Origin: Klebsiella variicola
GTDB lineage: Bacteria; Pseudomonadota; Gammaproteobacteria; Enterobacterales; Enterobacteriaceae
Direction: 5' to 3'
Assembly (NCBI RefSeq): GCF_000828055.2
Contig: NZ_CP010523.2
Location: 2,728,001-2,792,000 of the forward strand
Length of the DNA stretch: 64,000 nt
The notes under the pieces are model-generated. The model made no database searches. It worked only from the letters and a program-made list of their open reading frames with translations, and had not been told where the DNA came from. Each line of letters starts with the position of its first letter. Position 1 is the stretch's first letter. A program made the translations under genes and the position numbers. This document shows, in pieces, positions 34,624 through 43,725 of the stretch.

Positions 34624-35385
34624 ATGGCTGACTGGAACCCTTCTTTGTATCTGCAATTTGACGCTGAACGTACCCGCCCCGCGGCCGATCTGCTCTCGCG
34701 TATTGCCCATCTGCAGGTTGAGCACGTTGTCGACCTTGGCTGCGGGCCGGGAAACAGCACCCGCCTGCTGCGCGCCGCCTGGCCGCTGGCGGCAATCACC
34801 GGTATCGATAACTCCCCGGCCATGCTGGCTCAGGCGGCACAGGCCTTACCCGACTGTGAGTTCATCGACGCCGATATTGCCCGCTGGCGGCCTGCGCAAC
34901 CGGTAGACGTGATCTATGCGAACGCCTCTCTGCAGTGGCTGGCGGATCATGAGACGCTGTTTCCGCATCTGGTGGCGCAGCTGGCCGTCAACGGGACGCT
35001 GGCCGTGCAAATGCCGGATAACTGGCAGGAACCCTCGCATACCCTGATGCGCCAGGTCGCCAACGAACAAGGATTACCGGACCGCGGACGCCAGCCCTTA
35101 CTCCCGCCGGACGCCTGGTACGATATGCTGACCCGCCAGGGTTGCGAAGTTGATATCTGGCGCACCACCTATTTTCATCCCCTCTCTTCCCATCAGGCAA
35201 TAAGCGACTGGCTGCAGGGGACCGGATTGCGTCCCTATCTGGCCGGCCTGGACGAGCAGTCCAGAAACGCGTTTCTGACACGCTATGTCGAATTGCTGAC
35301 CGCCCACTATCCGTTACAGTGTAACGGAAAGGTGCTCCTGCGATTCCCCAGGTTGTTTATCGTGGCGCGAAAAATCGACGTCTAA
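34624..35385 (+). CDS. tam: trans-aconitate 2-methyltransferase
   Basis: A 253-residue SAM-dependent methyltransferase closely matching E. coli Tam: [12 protein letters not shown] at the start, motif [43 protein letters not shown] and [21 protein letters not shown] at the end. It methylates trans-aconitate, an inhibitor of the TCA cycle, in the cytosol. It is monocistronic. Two small dyads, GTGAC-act-GTCAC (34519-34531) and GTTACC-gct-GGTAAC (34539-34553), lie in its upstream region. Confidence 0.93.
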   Translation: MADWNPSLYLQFDAERTRPAADLLSRIAHLQVEHVVDLGCGPGNSTRLLRAAWPLAAITGIDNSPAMLAQAAQALPDCEFIDADIARWRPAQPVDVIYANASLQWLADHETLFPHLVAQLAVNGTLAVQMPDNWQEPSHTLMRQVANEQGLPDRGRQPLLPPDAWYDMLTRQGCEVDIWRTTYFHPLSSHQAISDWLQGTGLRPYLAGLDEQSRNAFLTRYVELLTAHYPLQCNGKVLLRFPRLFIVARKIDV

Positions 35386-35541
35386 CCGGAATGAGCGCTT
35401 AAGCGTGGCAATGAATAAGGAGAACAGGGTGAAAAATCATCCTGTTTATCAGGACGAAATATCCTGAACATTGCGATATTCAACCTTTTTCCCGGCATGC
35501 GACAGTGATTGCCATCTCAACACCCAATAACGGGAGTCACT

Positions 35542-35862
35542 GTGGAAAATAGCGCTGTTAATCGCAACACCCTGGCCGCCATTGCGCCAAAACTGGCCGA
35601 ACTGACCGAAACGGTACTGTTTGGTGATATCTGGGCACGCCGCGATCTGTCGCCCCGCGAACGGAGCCTGATCACCCTTTCAGCCCTGACGGCGCTGGGT
35701 AAAACCCAGCAGCTGCCGTGGCATATCGCTCTCGGCTATCAAAATGGCCTGAGCCAGGCCGAAATCGTCGAGCTGTTCACCCACCTGGCGTTCTATGCCG
35801 GCTGGCCAGCGGCGGCCAGCGCCCTGACCTGTCTGAATGAGCAGGAGACACCATGCCCCTGA
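35542..35862 (+). CDS. carboxymuconolactone decarboxylase-family protein
   Basis: A 106-residue AhpD-like all-helical protein: LFGDIWARRDLSPRERSLITLSALTALG, HIALGYQNGLSQAEIVELFTHLAFYAGWPAA (each in pieces). I start at GTG 35542 (GGGAG six bases upstream), not the TTG at 35509. The AhpD CxxC pair is absent, so peroxidase activity is unlikely. It overlaps a tautomerase gene by ten bases. Such pairs occur in aromatic or unsaturated-acid metabolism, but no substrate can be assigned. Confidence 0.82.
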   Translation: MENSAVNRNTLAAIAPKLAELTETVLFGDIWARRDLSPRERSLITLSALTALGKTQQLPWHIALGYQNGLSQAEIVELFTHLAFYAGWPAAASALTCLNEQETPCP

Positions 35863-36233
35863 CCCGCATATCGCTTGGCACGGCCTGGCGTCCCACGGAG
35901 TTTGCTCAATTGTCGGCGCTCTTTCATGAGTGTCTGGTGGCAGAGTTCGACGTGCCGTCAGCAGATAAATTTCAGTTTATCGAGCAGGCCGCCGACGAGC
36001 AGCGCATTTACGACCCGAACTACCTCAGCGACGGACGCAGCGCCCGCTTCGTGCTGTTTCATATTTTCGCCGGTAAACCGCGCAGCCGGGCGCAGAAACA
36101 GGGGCTTTATCGTCGGCTCTGTGCGCGGTTAGACGATGAGATGGCGGTCAGCCCGCAGGACGTGATGGTGGTTATCCAGTTTAACCAGCGGGAGGACTGG
36201 AGTTTTAGCGCAGGGAAGATGGCGGATGAATAA
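35853..36233 (+). CDS. tautomerase-family protein
   Basis: A 126-residue protein with Pro2 immediately after the initiator Met (MPLTRISLG), the catalytic N-terminal proline of the 4-oxalocrotonate tautomerase superfamily after Met removal. The later motif VVIQFNQREDWSFSAGK resembles long-form members such as those acting on cis-3-chloroacrylate-type or phenylenolpyruvate substrates. It is translationally coupled to the CMD-family gene. A GC-rich hairpin follows. Confidence 0.83.
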   Translation: MPLTRISLGTAWRPTEFAQLSALFHECLVAEFDVPSADKFQFIEQAADEQRIYDPNYLSDGRSARFVLFHIFAGKPRSRAQKQGLYRRLCARLDDEMAVSPQDVMVVIQFNQREDWSFSAGKMADE

Positions 36234-36238
36234 CGCCG

Positions 36239-36264
36239 GCGGCGCCGCATGAGGCGCCGCGTTT
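36239..36264 (+). terminator. hairpin terminator after the CMD/tautomerase pair
   Basis: GCGGCGCC (36239-36246) pairs perfectly with GGCGCCGC (36253-36260) across GCATGA, followed by a short GTTT. It lies six bases after the tautomerase stop and also faces the end of the convergent small gene at 36281. Confidence 0.6.
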
Positions 36265-36280
36265 CAGCACGATATCTTTG

Positions 36281-36379
36281 CTACCAGGCGAGATGATGCA
36301 CCAGTGAGAGATCCCAGGCCGTAGCCAATAGTGAAAGAAACATAATCAGATTGACCACTGTGTCGAGACGTTTTTCCAT
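36281..36379 (-). CDS. 32-residue single-span membrane peptide
   Basis: A short ORF that would be missed by length cut-offs. It has AGGAG nine bases before its ATG and encodes a basic/acidic N-terminus (MEKRLDTVV), one hydrophobic span (NLIMFLSLLATAWDLSLV) and the end HHLAW. The layout is that of enterobacterial small membrane proteins such as those that modulate transporters. I do not recognise a named homologue. It stands alone between the tautomerase terminator and the GNAT gene. Confidence 0.55.
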   Translation of the reverse strand: MEKRLDTVVNLIMFLSLLATAWDLSLVHHLAW

Positions 36380-36443
36380 CGTTGCTTCTCCTGAGCCGGT
36401 TTCCCCTGTTATAGCGGGAAAAGCTTAACAACCTCTTACCGCT

Positions 36444-36890
36444 TCAGGACCCAAGCGTGATCCTGTAGCGCACATAATCGTCAGCCGGGGTAAACTCATC
36501 ATACAGATGACGGGCCGGATTATCACGACGCGTATGCCAGTACAGCCGCGACCAGCCTTTGTCTGCCCCTTCGGTTTGCAGCGACTTAATGATTGTTCTG
36601 GCAATGCCTTGTCCACGGAAGGCAGGATCGACAAACAGATCCTCCAGATAGCAGATGGGCGTGGTGACCCAGGTTCCCTCGTGAAGAATGCAGATGGCGA
36701 ACCCCACCACCGTATCATCGACCACAGCCACCCTGCCCAGCACCGGGGAGTTCTCGTCCAGCATTCGCTGCCAGGTGCATTCGGTCACCTCTCCCGGCTG
36801 CGGGCTGCCATAGAAGCGGGTATAGCCTTCCCAGAGATTAAGCCATTCGGCTTTGTCGTGCGGCCGTATTTCCCGGATATCGATGACCAT
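36444..36890 (-). CDS. GNAT-family N-acetyltransferase
   Basis: A 148-residue GNAT protein. The acetyl-CoA loop is FVDPAFRGQGIARTIIKSL (motif A, R/Q-x-x-G-x-A). Motif B includes RLYWHTRRDNPARHLYDEF. I start at MVIDIREIRP (36890), which follows AAGGAAA; the frame continues upstream to 36998 without another good site. The substrate is unknown. The upstream region has an imperfect 28-base dyad (36937-36964) around GGTTCGAACC. Confidence 0.85.
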   Translation of the reverse strand: MVIDIREIRPHDKAEWLNLWEGYTRFYGSPQPGEVTECTWQRMLDENSPVLGRVAVVDDTVVGFAICILHEGTWVTTPICYLEDLFVDPAFRGQGIARTIIKSLQTEGADKGWSRLYWHTRRDNPARHLYDEFTPADDYVRYRITLGS

Positions 36891-37106
36891 GCGAGTTTCC
36901 TTACAGATGAATGAATTAGCCTGCGAACATTGGCAGGGAAAATGGGTTCGAACCATTATTTTCCTGTGCAGCCACATGTTCAAGCGGCATAGCGGCAATT
37001 CTCTCCTTGCAGGGGGCGATTTGGCACTAAAAGGCTTTTTTGCAGCGGAGTGACCGAGCGGCTTGATAGCCGTGATAAAAAAGCATGTTGTAACTAATTA
37101 AGGGGC

Positions 37107-37130
37107 TTTAAAACCCGGCCGCAGCCGGGT
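37107..37130 (-). terminator. rho-independent terminator of uxaB
   Basis: On the minus strand ACCCGGC-tgcg-GCCGGGT is followed by TTTTAAAG. The stem is 7 bp (37113-37119 with 37124-37130). It lies 16 bases after the uxaB stop. Confidence 0.75.
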
Positions 37131-37145
37131 GAATGACGTCCGCTA

Positions 37146-38597
37146 TCAGCACAAGGGCTGTACAGCATCGCGCATACCGCGAGACAGGATAGCATCGAGG
37201 TCGGCAGTCACCTGCTCCACCAGACCCGGGATCTGGCTTAAATCCTGCTCCCAGTGAGCTTCCACACTGAGCACGGCAGTCACCAGCTCACGGGTGCTCA
37301 TCTGGCGATCGCGATGACGGGCCCACAGCGTCTGATATCGCGCCAACCATTCGGCGTCATCCTGTACCGGATAGCTTTCACCCTCCCGCTCTCCCCGGTA
37401 GAAGGCGATCAGCGCTGCCAGGGCAAAAGTCAGCCGCGGCGGCAGTTGCCCACTCTTTTGCTGCCCTGCCAGCAGTTGCGGCAGAATGCGAGTGCGGTAT
37501 TTGGTCATGCCGTTGAGCGCAATCGAGAGCAGCTGATGTTTAATATACGGGTTACGGAAGCGCCCGGTCACGGCGCTGGCAAATGACTCAAGCTCATCGC
37601 GCGGCAGATCCAGCACCGGAATAATCTCGTCATAAATCGCTTTTTCGACAAACGCGCAAATCTCCGCATCGTTCATCGCCTCACCCACGGTGTCGATCCC
37701 GGCCAGGAAGGCCACCGGCACCAGCGCGGTATGCGCCCCGTTGAGGATCGCCACTTTGCGCTCTTTATACGGCTTGATATCGTCCACAATGCGCACATTC
37801 AGCGGTAGTTTATCGAGACGCAGCTCGGCCGCCAGCGAGGCAGGCCCCTGGATCACAAACAGGTAGAAATGCTCGGCGGTATCAAGGAAGGCATCTTTAT
37901 AGCCAGTCTGTGCCTCAAGGGCCGCCACTTCATCACGCGGATAGCCGGTTACGATGCGATCCACCAGCGTTGAACAGAAGGTATTCGCCGAGGTCAGCCA
38001 GCGGATAAAAGCCTGCGGCAGCTGCCACTCAGCAGCATAGCGCAGCACCAGCGCCTGCAGCGCCTCGCCGTTATAATCGATCAGTTCGCAGGGAATAATC
38101 ACCCATCCCTTGTCGGCCGCACCGGCGAAATGCTGGTAGCGTTCAAACAGCAGACGCGTCAGTTTCGCCGGATAGCTGACCGGCGGCGCGTCGTCAAAAC
38201 GATCCCCGGCATGATAGCTGATGCCCGCCTCAGTGGTATTGGAGAAGACAAACCGCATCTCCGGGTTATGCGCCAGACGTAAAAAAGCGTCGAAGTCAGC
38301 GTAAGCGCTGATCTCCCGGTTGACCGAGCGGATCAGGCGCGCGTCGCTCACCGCCTCACCCTGCTCGTTCAGACCGCGAATAATGGTGGTGTAAAGACCG
38401 TCCTGGGTGCTCAGTGAAGGCGGGAAATCCGTCGCAATAGGACGGACGACCACGATGCCCGCATTCAGGTCGGTATGCTCGTTGAGGAGATCTATCTGCC
38501 AGTCAACGAATGCGCGCAGGAAATTGCCTTCACCAAACTGGATGATACGGTCAGGGTACTGCGCGCCGGGGAAATCACGACGGTTTAATGTTTTCAC
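37146..38597 (-). CDS. uxaB: altronate oxidoreductase (tagaturonate reductase)
   Basis: The 483-residue enzyme has the same length as E. coli UxaB and is nearly identical in blocks such as [67 protein letters not shown] and [15 protein letters not shown]. It reduces tagaturonate to altronate with NADH in the galacturonate pathway. The start is GTG 38597 with GAGGGAA upstream. An ExuR-like palindrome lies about 40 bases before the start. Tail region carries a good terminator. Confidence 0.97.
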   Translation of the reverse strand: MKTLNRRDFPGAQYPDRIIQFGEGNFLRAFVDWQIDLLNEHTDLNAGIVVVRPIATDFPPSLSTQDGLYTTIIRGLNEQGEAVSDARLIRSVNREISAYADFDAFLRLAHNPEMRFVFSNTTEAGISYHAGDRFDDAPPVSYPAKLTRLLFERYQHFAGAADKGWVIIPCELIDYNGEALQALVLRYAAEWQLPQAFIRWLTSANTFCSTLVDRIVTGYPRDEVAALEAQTGYKDAFLDTAEHFYLFVIQGPASLAAELRLDKLPLNVRIVDDIKPYKERKVAILNGAHTALVPVAFLAGIDTVGEAMNDAEICAFVEKAIYDEIIPVLDLPRDELESFASAVTGRFRNPYIKHQLLSIALNGMTKYRTRILPQLLAGQQKSGQLPPRLTFALAALIAFYRGEREGESYPVQDDAEWLARYQTLWARHRDRQMSTRELVTAVLSVEAHWEQDLSQIPGLVEQVTADLDAILSRGMRDAVQPLC

Positions 38598-38635
38598 AAT
38601 GGGTTCCCTCTAATAGTAGTCATACAACCTGAGTA

Positions 38636-38646
38636 ATTGGTCCAAT
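38636..38646. promoter_or_regulatory. ExuR/UxuR-type operator candidate
   Basis: ATTGG-t-CCAAT is a perfect palindrome set in AT-rich flanks, resembling the AATTGGTNNACCAATT-like sites bound by the GntR-family hexuronate repressors. It lies 39 bases upstream of uxaB, where ExuR control is expected from E. coli. Confidence 0.5.
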
Positions 38647-38710
38647 AAGTTATCAGGTTTTTCTACCAGTGAAACCCCGTTTTGATCAAAGCATTCTGCA
38701 ATAGCGACCG

Positions 38711-39241
38711 TCAGGGCAAAAACTTATAGAACAGTGAGGTGGCGGTCATCTCTCCGTCAGGCATCAGCGCATAGCGCGGGATTTCCCCCACTTTTTCCCA
38801 GCCACAGCGGACATAGAACTGCTCCGCCCCGCTACCGGCTGCCGTGTCCAGCACCAACACCGTCTTCCCTTCCTGTCGGGCAACATGCTCTAGCTCGCTC
38901 ATCAGCGCGTTGGCAATCCCCTGGCGACGGGCATTTTGGTGAACCAAAAGTTTGGCGACATCCGCACGATGGGGCTGGTTTTCCGGTTGGCGGGTAATAA
39001 GTTGCACGGTACCGATGGGTTGCTCGCTGGCGTCGAGGGCCGCCAGCACGATGCGCTCGCCGGCCGCCACGCTGTCGGCGGTGTGTTGCCAGAAAGTGGT
39101 GGCCGTCTGCGCGCTAAAGGGCAGCATAAAACTTACCGAGGCGCCGCCGTTGACGCAGCTTGCCAGGATATCGCTTAATGCCGGGAGGTGGTGCAGAATA
39201 TCGTCACGCGACAGCGTGCGCAGTGAAAAGGATGTGGTCAT
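38711..39241 (-). CDS. GNAT-family N-acetyltransferase
   Basis: The 176-residue GNAT enzyme has the acetyl-CoA loop KLLVHQNARRQGIANALMSELE and the C-terminal FYVRCGWEKVGEIPRYALM. It is the type annotated as putative antibiotic or amino acid acetyltransferase. The substrate is unknown. It sits between uxaB and dgcF, replacing the small gene(s) of the E. coli order. GGGAGC precedes the ATG. Confidence 0.85.
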   Translation of the reverse strand: MTTSFSLRTLSRDDILHHLPALSDILASCVNGGASVSFMLPFSAQTATTFWQHTADSVAAGERIVLAALDASEQPIGTVQLITRQPENQPHRADVAKLLVHQNARRQGIANALMSELEHVARQEGKTVLVLDTAAGSGAEQFYVRCGWEKVGEIPRYALMPDGEMTATSLFYKFLP

Positions 39242-39318
39242 GGAAGCTCCCTGTAATTGACCACATCACTATGTTTTTAACCAAAAATTAACACAAGCGG
39301 ATTCCGTATAGGATTTTC

Positions 39319-40743
39319 TTATGGTGCACTTTCGGTTAGCGCTGGCATACAGATGCGATTGCGACCGGTCTGTTTGGCTTTGACCATCTCCTCGTCTGCC
39401 GCCATCAGCAATTGGTTAAACAGCTCCGTGATGCGAGCGTGCCCCACCTCGCGCGTCTCCAGCCCCATGCTGATGGTCAGGTGGATTGGATTCTGCCCCA
39501 GGCCGAAGGGTTGCGACTCCACCCCGTGGCGGATTTTTTCCGCCAGTAAATAGCCCTGCTGGGTACTGTCGACGACCGCCGCCACCGCAAACTCTTCACC
39601 GCCAATGCGGGCAACCATCCCCTGCTCGTCCACCAGCTGCCGAACCTGCTGGGCAAACTGGGTCAATACGCAATCGCCGCCTTCATGGCCCAGAGCATCA
39701 TTCACCCGTTTGAAGCCATCGATATCCAGCACCATCACCGTCAGCAGCTTATCGGCGGGCAACGCCTGACGCTTCAGCGCCTCGCTCAGTCCGGAACGGG
39801 AATACACCCGGGTCTGAAAATCAAAATCGGCACGCAGGGCCAGCTGTTTCACCAGCGTGTTAATCGCTTCGACACTGGAAGCGACAATCACCGGGCTAAT
39901 CAGCATAGCGGCAATGCCGAGGCGGGTGGAGAACAGCTGCCACGGCTGCATTCGCGCATCCGGCGAAAAGTGAATTAACGAGTTGGCGACCAGCAATATC
40001 TCGCTGATGCCGGTGAGAAAGGTTAACAGGCAGGTCAGCGGCAGCGGATAACGAACGGCGCACCAGATCAGGGCCGGCAACGGGAAGGTAATGCTGCCGG
40101 CGCCGCCCACCGCCACGCCGAGGGCTATCGACAGCACCAGCGCCAGCGCGGGCAGCAGTTGGCGAAAACGAAAACCGCTTAATGCCGAAGGCAACGTCAG
40201 GGTCAGAATAAACGGCAGGATCAGCACCGCTGTCGAGAACTGTTCGCTAAACCAGTCTGCCAGTTGGGGAATAAAGGTGGCGCGTTCAACATCCACCGAC
40301 CCCAGGGCGCCGACGGCGGCGCACAATAAGGCGGCAAACAGGCAAAAACAGAATAAATTAAGCGCATTAATCGGGCCGGGCATGGAGTCGGCGCGTCGCT
40401 TATCCCACAGCACCAGCTGCGCCAGCACCACAATAAAGACAATATTGGAGAAATTAATCAGCAATGAGGCAAAGCCCATCCCCCAGCGCGAAGTGAGTCC
40501 GTCATAAACCAGCATTGCCGCAAAACAGACGGCATAAAAATAGCTGCGATTAAGCCAGACATAGCGCGCAAAGATCCCGGCCATCACGGCATTGAGCGGC
40601 CAGAAGAATGAGAGCTCCTGCACCAGGCGCAGCATAGCCCCCAGAAAATGCAGTAGTAGCGTTAACGTGAATAATACCAGTGCGTCGCGCACGGGCTGCT
40701 CTTCACGAAACAGCGTAAATGACCGAATCGACAGTGAAGACAT
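39319..40743 (-). CDS. dgcF: MASE1-GGDEF diguanylate cyclase
   Basis: A 474-residue protein. The eight-helix MASE1 membrane sensor occupies residues 15-300 and includes LADWFSEQFSTAVLILPFIL, matching E. coli YneF/DgcF. A GGDEF domain starts near 325 and carries RIGGEEF with GGEEF at 381-385, which is catalytically competent. It should make c-di-GMP at the inner membrane in response to an unknown signal. Position next to yneG-glsB agrees with the E. coli order. Confidence 0.88.
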   Translation of the reverse strand: MSSLSIRSFTLFREEQPVRDALVLFTLTLLLHFLGAMLRLVQELSFFWPLNAVMAGIFARYVWLNRSYFYAVCFAAMLVYDGLTSRWGMGFASLLINFSNIVFIVVLAQLVLWDKRRADSMPGPINALNLFCFCLFAALLCAAVGALGSVDVERATFIPQLADWFSEQFSTAVLILPFILTLTLPSALSGFRFRQLLPALALVLSIALGVAVGGAGSITFPLPALIWCAVRYPLPLTCLLTFLTGISEILLVANSLIHFSPDARMQPWQLFSTRLGIAAMLISPVIVASSVEAINTLVKQLALRADFDFQTRVYSRSGLSEALKRQALPADKLLTVMVLDIDGFKRVNDALGHEGGDCVLTQFAQQVRQLVDEQGMVARIGGEEFAVAAVVDSTQQGYLLAEKIRHGVESQPFGLGQNPIHLTISMGLETREVGHARITELFNQLLMAADEEMVKAKQTGRNRICMPALTESAP

Positions 40744-40857
40744 TCAGTAATTATCCGTCTAATTGTTTCAGGCAATTATTATGTTAATAATTAGTTAGCG
40801 GATTATCATAACATGAGAATATTTATCAGGCATACTCCGGCGCCGATCAAATGCAGA

Positions 40858-41226
40858 TTACCGCACAGACGGGCCGTTCATCTGCAGCACCAGCCAGTGA
40901 TGGATCACCTGCACCAGATAGCGCTGCTCCTGCTCGCTCAGCGCGCGGCCGTGGGGAATGGCGTGCCATTTTTCCAGACAGCCGCGGCAGCAGGTGGCGG
41001 TCGCATGCTGGGCGATAAATACCGGATGGCCGCGCATCGGCGTCTGCTTACCGTCGTTCATCGGTTCGGCGGGCGCCAGCCGCTGGCGGATAAAATCCGC
41101 AGCGTGCTGGTCGATGATCTCCGGCCCCTTATCAAGACAGTATTGCCGCTCTTTGACCCCGAGTCGAAAGCGTGAACGAAACGTCGAGCGCGCCAGACGG
41201 GCAAACAACCGATCCTGCTCAACCAT
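40858..41226 (-). CDS. yneG: YneG-family (DUF4186) protein
   Basis: A 122-residue protein colinear with E. coli YneG: LFARLARSTFRSRFRLG, KQTPMRGHPVFIAQHATATCCRGCLEKWHAIPHG. The C79-C-R-G-C83 motif with nearby H67, H74 and H88 looks like a metal-binding site. Function is not established. Its ATG shares a base with the glsB stop (TGATG), so it is co-translated with glutaminase. Confidence 0.9.
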   Translation of the reverse strand: MVEQDRLFARLARSTFRSRFRLGVKERQYCLDKGPEIIDQHAADFIRQRLAPAEPMNDGKQTPMRGHPVFIAQHATATCCRGCLEKWHAIPHGRALSEQEQRYLVQVIHHWLVLQMNGPSVR

Positions 41227-42152
41227 CAGAACACCGACCTCCCCATCCGCTGAGTCAGTTTTTCCAGCAGCGCCACGCCGGCCAGCGAGTTCCCGGCGTC
41301 ATCAAGCTCCGGGCTCCACACGGCGATCGCCATCTCCTGCGGCACAATCGCCACAATTCCGCCGCCGACGCCCGATTTCGCCGGCAGGCCAACGCGCCAG
41401 GCGAATTCGCCGGCGTTCTGGTACATGCCGCTGGTCATCATCAGGGCATTCACCTGACGGGACTGAATGGGCGCGATAACCGGTGCCTCCAGGTGCGGGG
41501 CGATACCGCGATCGGCGAGGAACAGGAAGGTTCGCGCCAGCTCAACGCAGCTCATCTCCAGCGAACAGTAGTGGAAATAGTTCTGCAACACGGTGGCGAC
41601 GTCGTTATGGAAGTTACCGAAGGATTTCATCAGCCAGGCGATGGCGGCGTTGCGCGCCGAATGCTCGAACTCAGAACGGGCCACCACCGGATCGTAGGCG
41701 ATATCGGCCACGCCGCTCAGGCGGCGGACAATCTCCAGCATCCGCTGACGCGGGGCGCTGAGCCGGCTCTGCAGCATGTCGCAGACCACCAGCGCCCCGG
41801 CGTTGATAAACGGGTTTCGCGGTTTGCCCTGCTCGATCTCCAGCTGCAAAAGGGAGTTAAAGGGTTGGCCGGAGGGATCTTTGCCCACCCGCTGCCAGAT
41901 CTCCTCTTCCTGATAGTGGTTCATGGCCACCACCAGGCTCAATACCTTGGAGATAGACTGGATGGAAAAACGTTCATGCGCATCGCCGGCGGCGAAGTGC
42001 TGCCCGTCTACCGTACTGATCGCAATGCCAAGCTTATCGCCGCTGACGCTGGCCAGCGCCGGAATGTAATCCGCCACTTTACCGCGGCCAATCAGCGGCC
42101 TGATTTCTGCCAGAATGGCTTCCAGCATTGCGTTATTGATCACCGCCGCCAC
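41226..42152 (-). CDS. glsB: glutaminase 2
   Basis: With a GTG start at 42152 the protein is 308 residues, exactly the E. coli GlsB length. AAGGAG lies six bases before this GTG, while the in-frame ATGs at 42158 and 42173 are too close to or upstream of that site. The serine-beta-lactamase-like motif S66-I-S-K69 (SIQSISKVL) is the catalytic pair; [24 protein letters not shown] and [13 protein letters not shown] are family blocks. It hydrolyses glutamine to glutamate and ammonia in the cytosol. Confidence 0.95.
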   Translation of the reverse strand: MAAVINNAMLEAILAEIRPLIGRGKVADYIPALASVSGDKLGIAISTVDGQHFAAGDAHERFSIQSISKVLSLVVAMNHYQEEEIWQRVGKDPSGQPFNSLLQLEIEQGKPRNPFINAGALVVCDMLQSRLSAPRQRMLEIVRRLSGVADIAYDPVVARSEFEHSARNAAIAWLMKSFGNFHNDVATVLQNYFHYCSLEMSCVELARTFLFLADRGIAPHLEAPVIAPIQSRQVNALMMTSGMYQNAGEFAWRVGLPAKSGVGGGIVAIVPQEMAIAVWSPELDDAGNSLAGVALLEKLTQRMGRSVF

Positions 42153-42233
42153 ATGCATCTCCTTGCCCACCATCGAAATTTGGTGGGCGAGTATAGCAGA
42201 CGTGGACGACGGTCGTCAGGGGGCTAACGTTGA

Positions 42234-43619
42234 TTAGCGACGGTCTTTCCAGACGGTCTGCGCATTACAGAACTCGTGCAGACCAAAATGTGACAGCTCG
42301 CGACCAAAACCACTCTTCTTCACGCCGCCGAAGGCCACGCGGGCGTCGCTGGCGCAGTAGCCGTTGAGGAAGACGCCGCCGCACTCCAGCTCGCGGGCGA
42401 AGCGCTGGGCCTGCGCCTCGTCGGTGGTATATACCGTTGCCGACAAACCAAACTCGCTGTCGTTGGCGAGGGCCAGCGCATGGTCAGCGTCGCGAGCGGT
42501 GGTCAGGGTTGCTACCGGACCAAACAGCTCCTGACGAAAACCGGTCATCCCGGCGGTGACATTGCCCAGCACCGTTGGCGCATAGTAGTTGCCCGCTCCT
42601 TCGATTTTTTCTGCGCCCAGCAGCAGAGTTGCCCCTTCATCAAGGGTCGCCGTTACCTGCTGGTGCAGTTCATCGCGCAGGTCGAAACGCGCCATCGGTC
42701 CGACGTAGTTTTGCTCATCGCGCGGGTCGCCCATCTTCAGCGCCGCCACGGCGTCGACGAATTTGCGGGTGAAGGCCTCGGCAATACCGGCTTCGAGGAT
42801 GAAGCGTTTCGACGCGGCGCACACCTGGCCGCTGTTCTGATAGCGGCCGGTGACGGCGGCCTTTACCGCCTCATCCAGGTCGGCATCGTTGAGCACGATA
42901 AAGGGATCGGAGCCACCCAGCTCAAGCACGCATTTCTTCAGCGCCGCCCCCGCCTGGGCGCCAATCGCCTTGCCGGCGCGGACGCTGCCGGTGACGGTCA
43001 CCGCCGCGATGCGGTCGTCATTGATGATCTGCGAAACGCCGTCATTGGTGGCGTTCACCCAACCGAACACGCCATCCGGCAGGCCGGCGGCGGCAAAAAT
43101 CTCGCCCAGCAGGCGGGCGCTGCCCATCACGTTCGGGGCATGCTTCAGCAGGTAGCTGTTGCCGGCCAGCAGGATCGGCACCGCGCCGCGCAGCACCTGC
43201 CAGACCGGGAAGTTCCACGGCATGACCGCCAGAATGGCGCCCAGCGGACGATATTCAATCACCGCCTGATTATTTTCCACCTGCGTGGCTTCCGTCGCCA
43301 GCATCGCCGGGCCGTGCTCGGCGTACCAGTCGCAGAGGTTGGCCGATTTCGCCACCTCGCCGCGCGCCTGAGCGATCGGCTTGCCCATCTCGAGGGTAAT
43401 CATCTGGGCCACCTCTTCCCCGCGGGCGCGCAGCGCAGCCCCGATGCGACGCAGGGCGTCGGCGCGGTCGGCGAGCGGCGTCTGACGCCACTGGCGATAG
43501 CCTGCCGCGGCGAGAGCGATAGCCGCATCGACCTCGCGTTCGCTGGCCCAGGGCAGCGAGGAGACCACCTCACCGGTAGTCGGGTTGACGGAAACCGCGT
43601 GCGTTGCAGATAAATTCAT
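42234..43619 (-). CDS. sad: NAD-dependent succinate semialdehyde dehydrogenase
   Basis: A 461-residue aldehyde dehydrogenase orthologous to E. coli Sad/YneI. Catalytic C267 (SGQVCAASKRF), general base E233 (VLELGGSDP) and N136 (MPWNFP) are present. It oxidises succinate semialdehyde from GABA/putrescine breakdown to succinate. I start at MNLSATHAVS (43619), with GAGAG upstream; the frame is open to 43679. It is divergent from yneJ, its known regulator in E. coli. Confidence 0.94.
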   Translation of the reverse strand: MNLSATHAVSVNPTTGEVVSSLPWASEREVDAAIALAAAGYRQWRQTPLADRADALRRIGAALRARGEEVAQMITLEMGKPIAQARGEVAKSANLCDWYAEHGPAMLATEATQVENNQAVIEYRPLGAILAVMPWNFPVWQVLRGAVPILLAGNSYLLKHAPNVMGSARLLGEIFAAAGLPDGVFGWVNATNDGVSQIINDDRIAAVTVTGSVRAGKAIGAQAGAALKKCVLELGGSDPFIVLNDADLDEAVKAAVTGRYQNSGQVCAASKRFILEAGIAEAFTRKFVDAVAALKMGDPRDEQNYVGPMARFDLRDELHQQVTATLDEGATLLLGAEKIEGAGNYYAPTVLGNVTAGMTGFRQELFGPVATLTTARDADHALALANDSEFGLSATVYTTDEAQAQRFARELECGGVFLNGYCASDARVAFGGVKKSGFGRELSHFGLHEFCNAQTVWKDRR

Positions 43620-43725
43620 CGTTATTCTCTCTCTCGTTGCTTGCGAAGTAACCGTATTCTGGCTTACCTTTCCATTCATTGAAAATGAATAATATTAAGC
43701 AACGCATTCACAAAAGAAGAATAGT

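Noticed and set aside
37046-37070. Stretch resembling the 5' part and D-arm of a serine tRNA (GGAGTGACCGAGCGGC)
   Set aside because: No anticodon stem, variable arm, T-arm or acceptor complement follows; the only T-arm-like GGTTCGAACC lies 100 bases upstream, in the wrong order.
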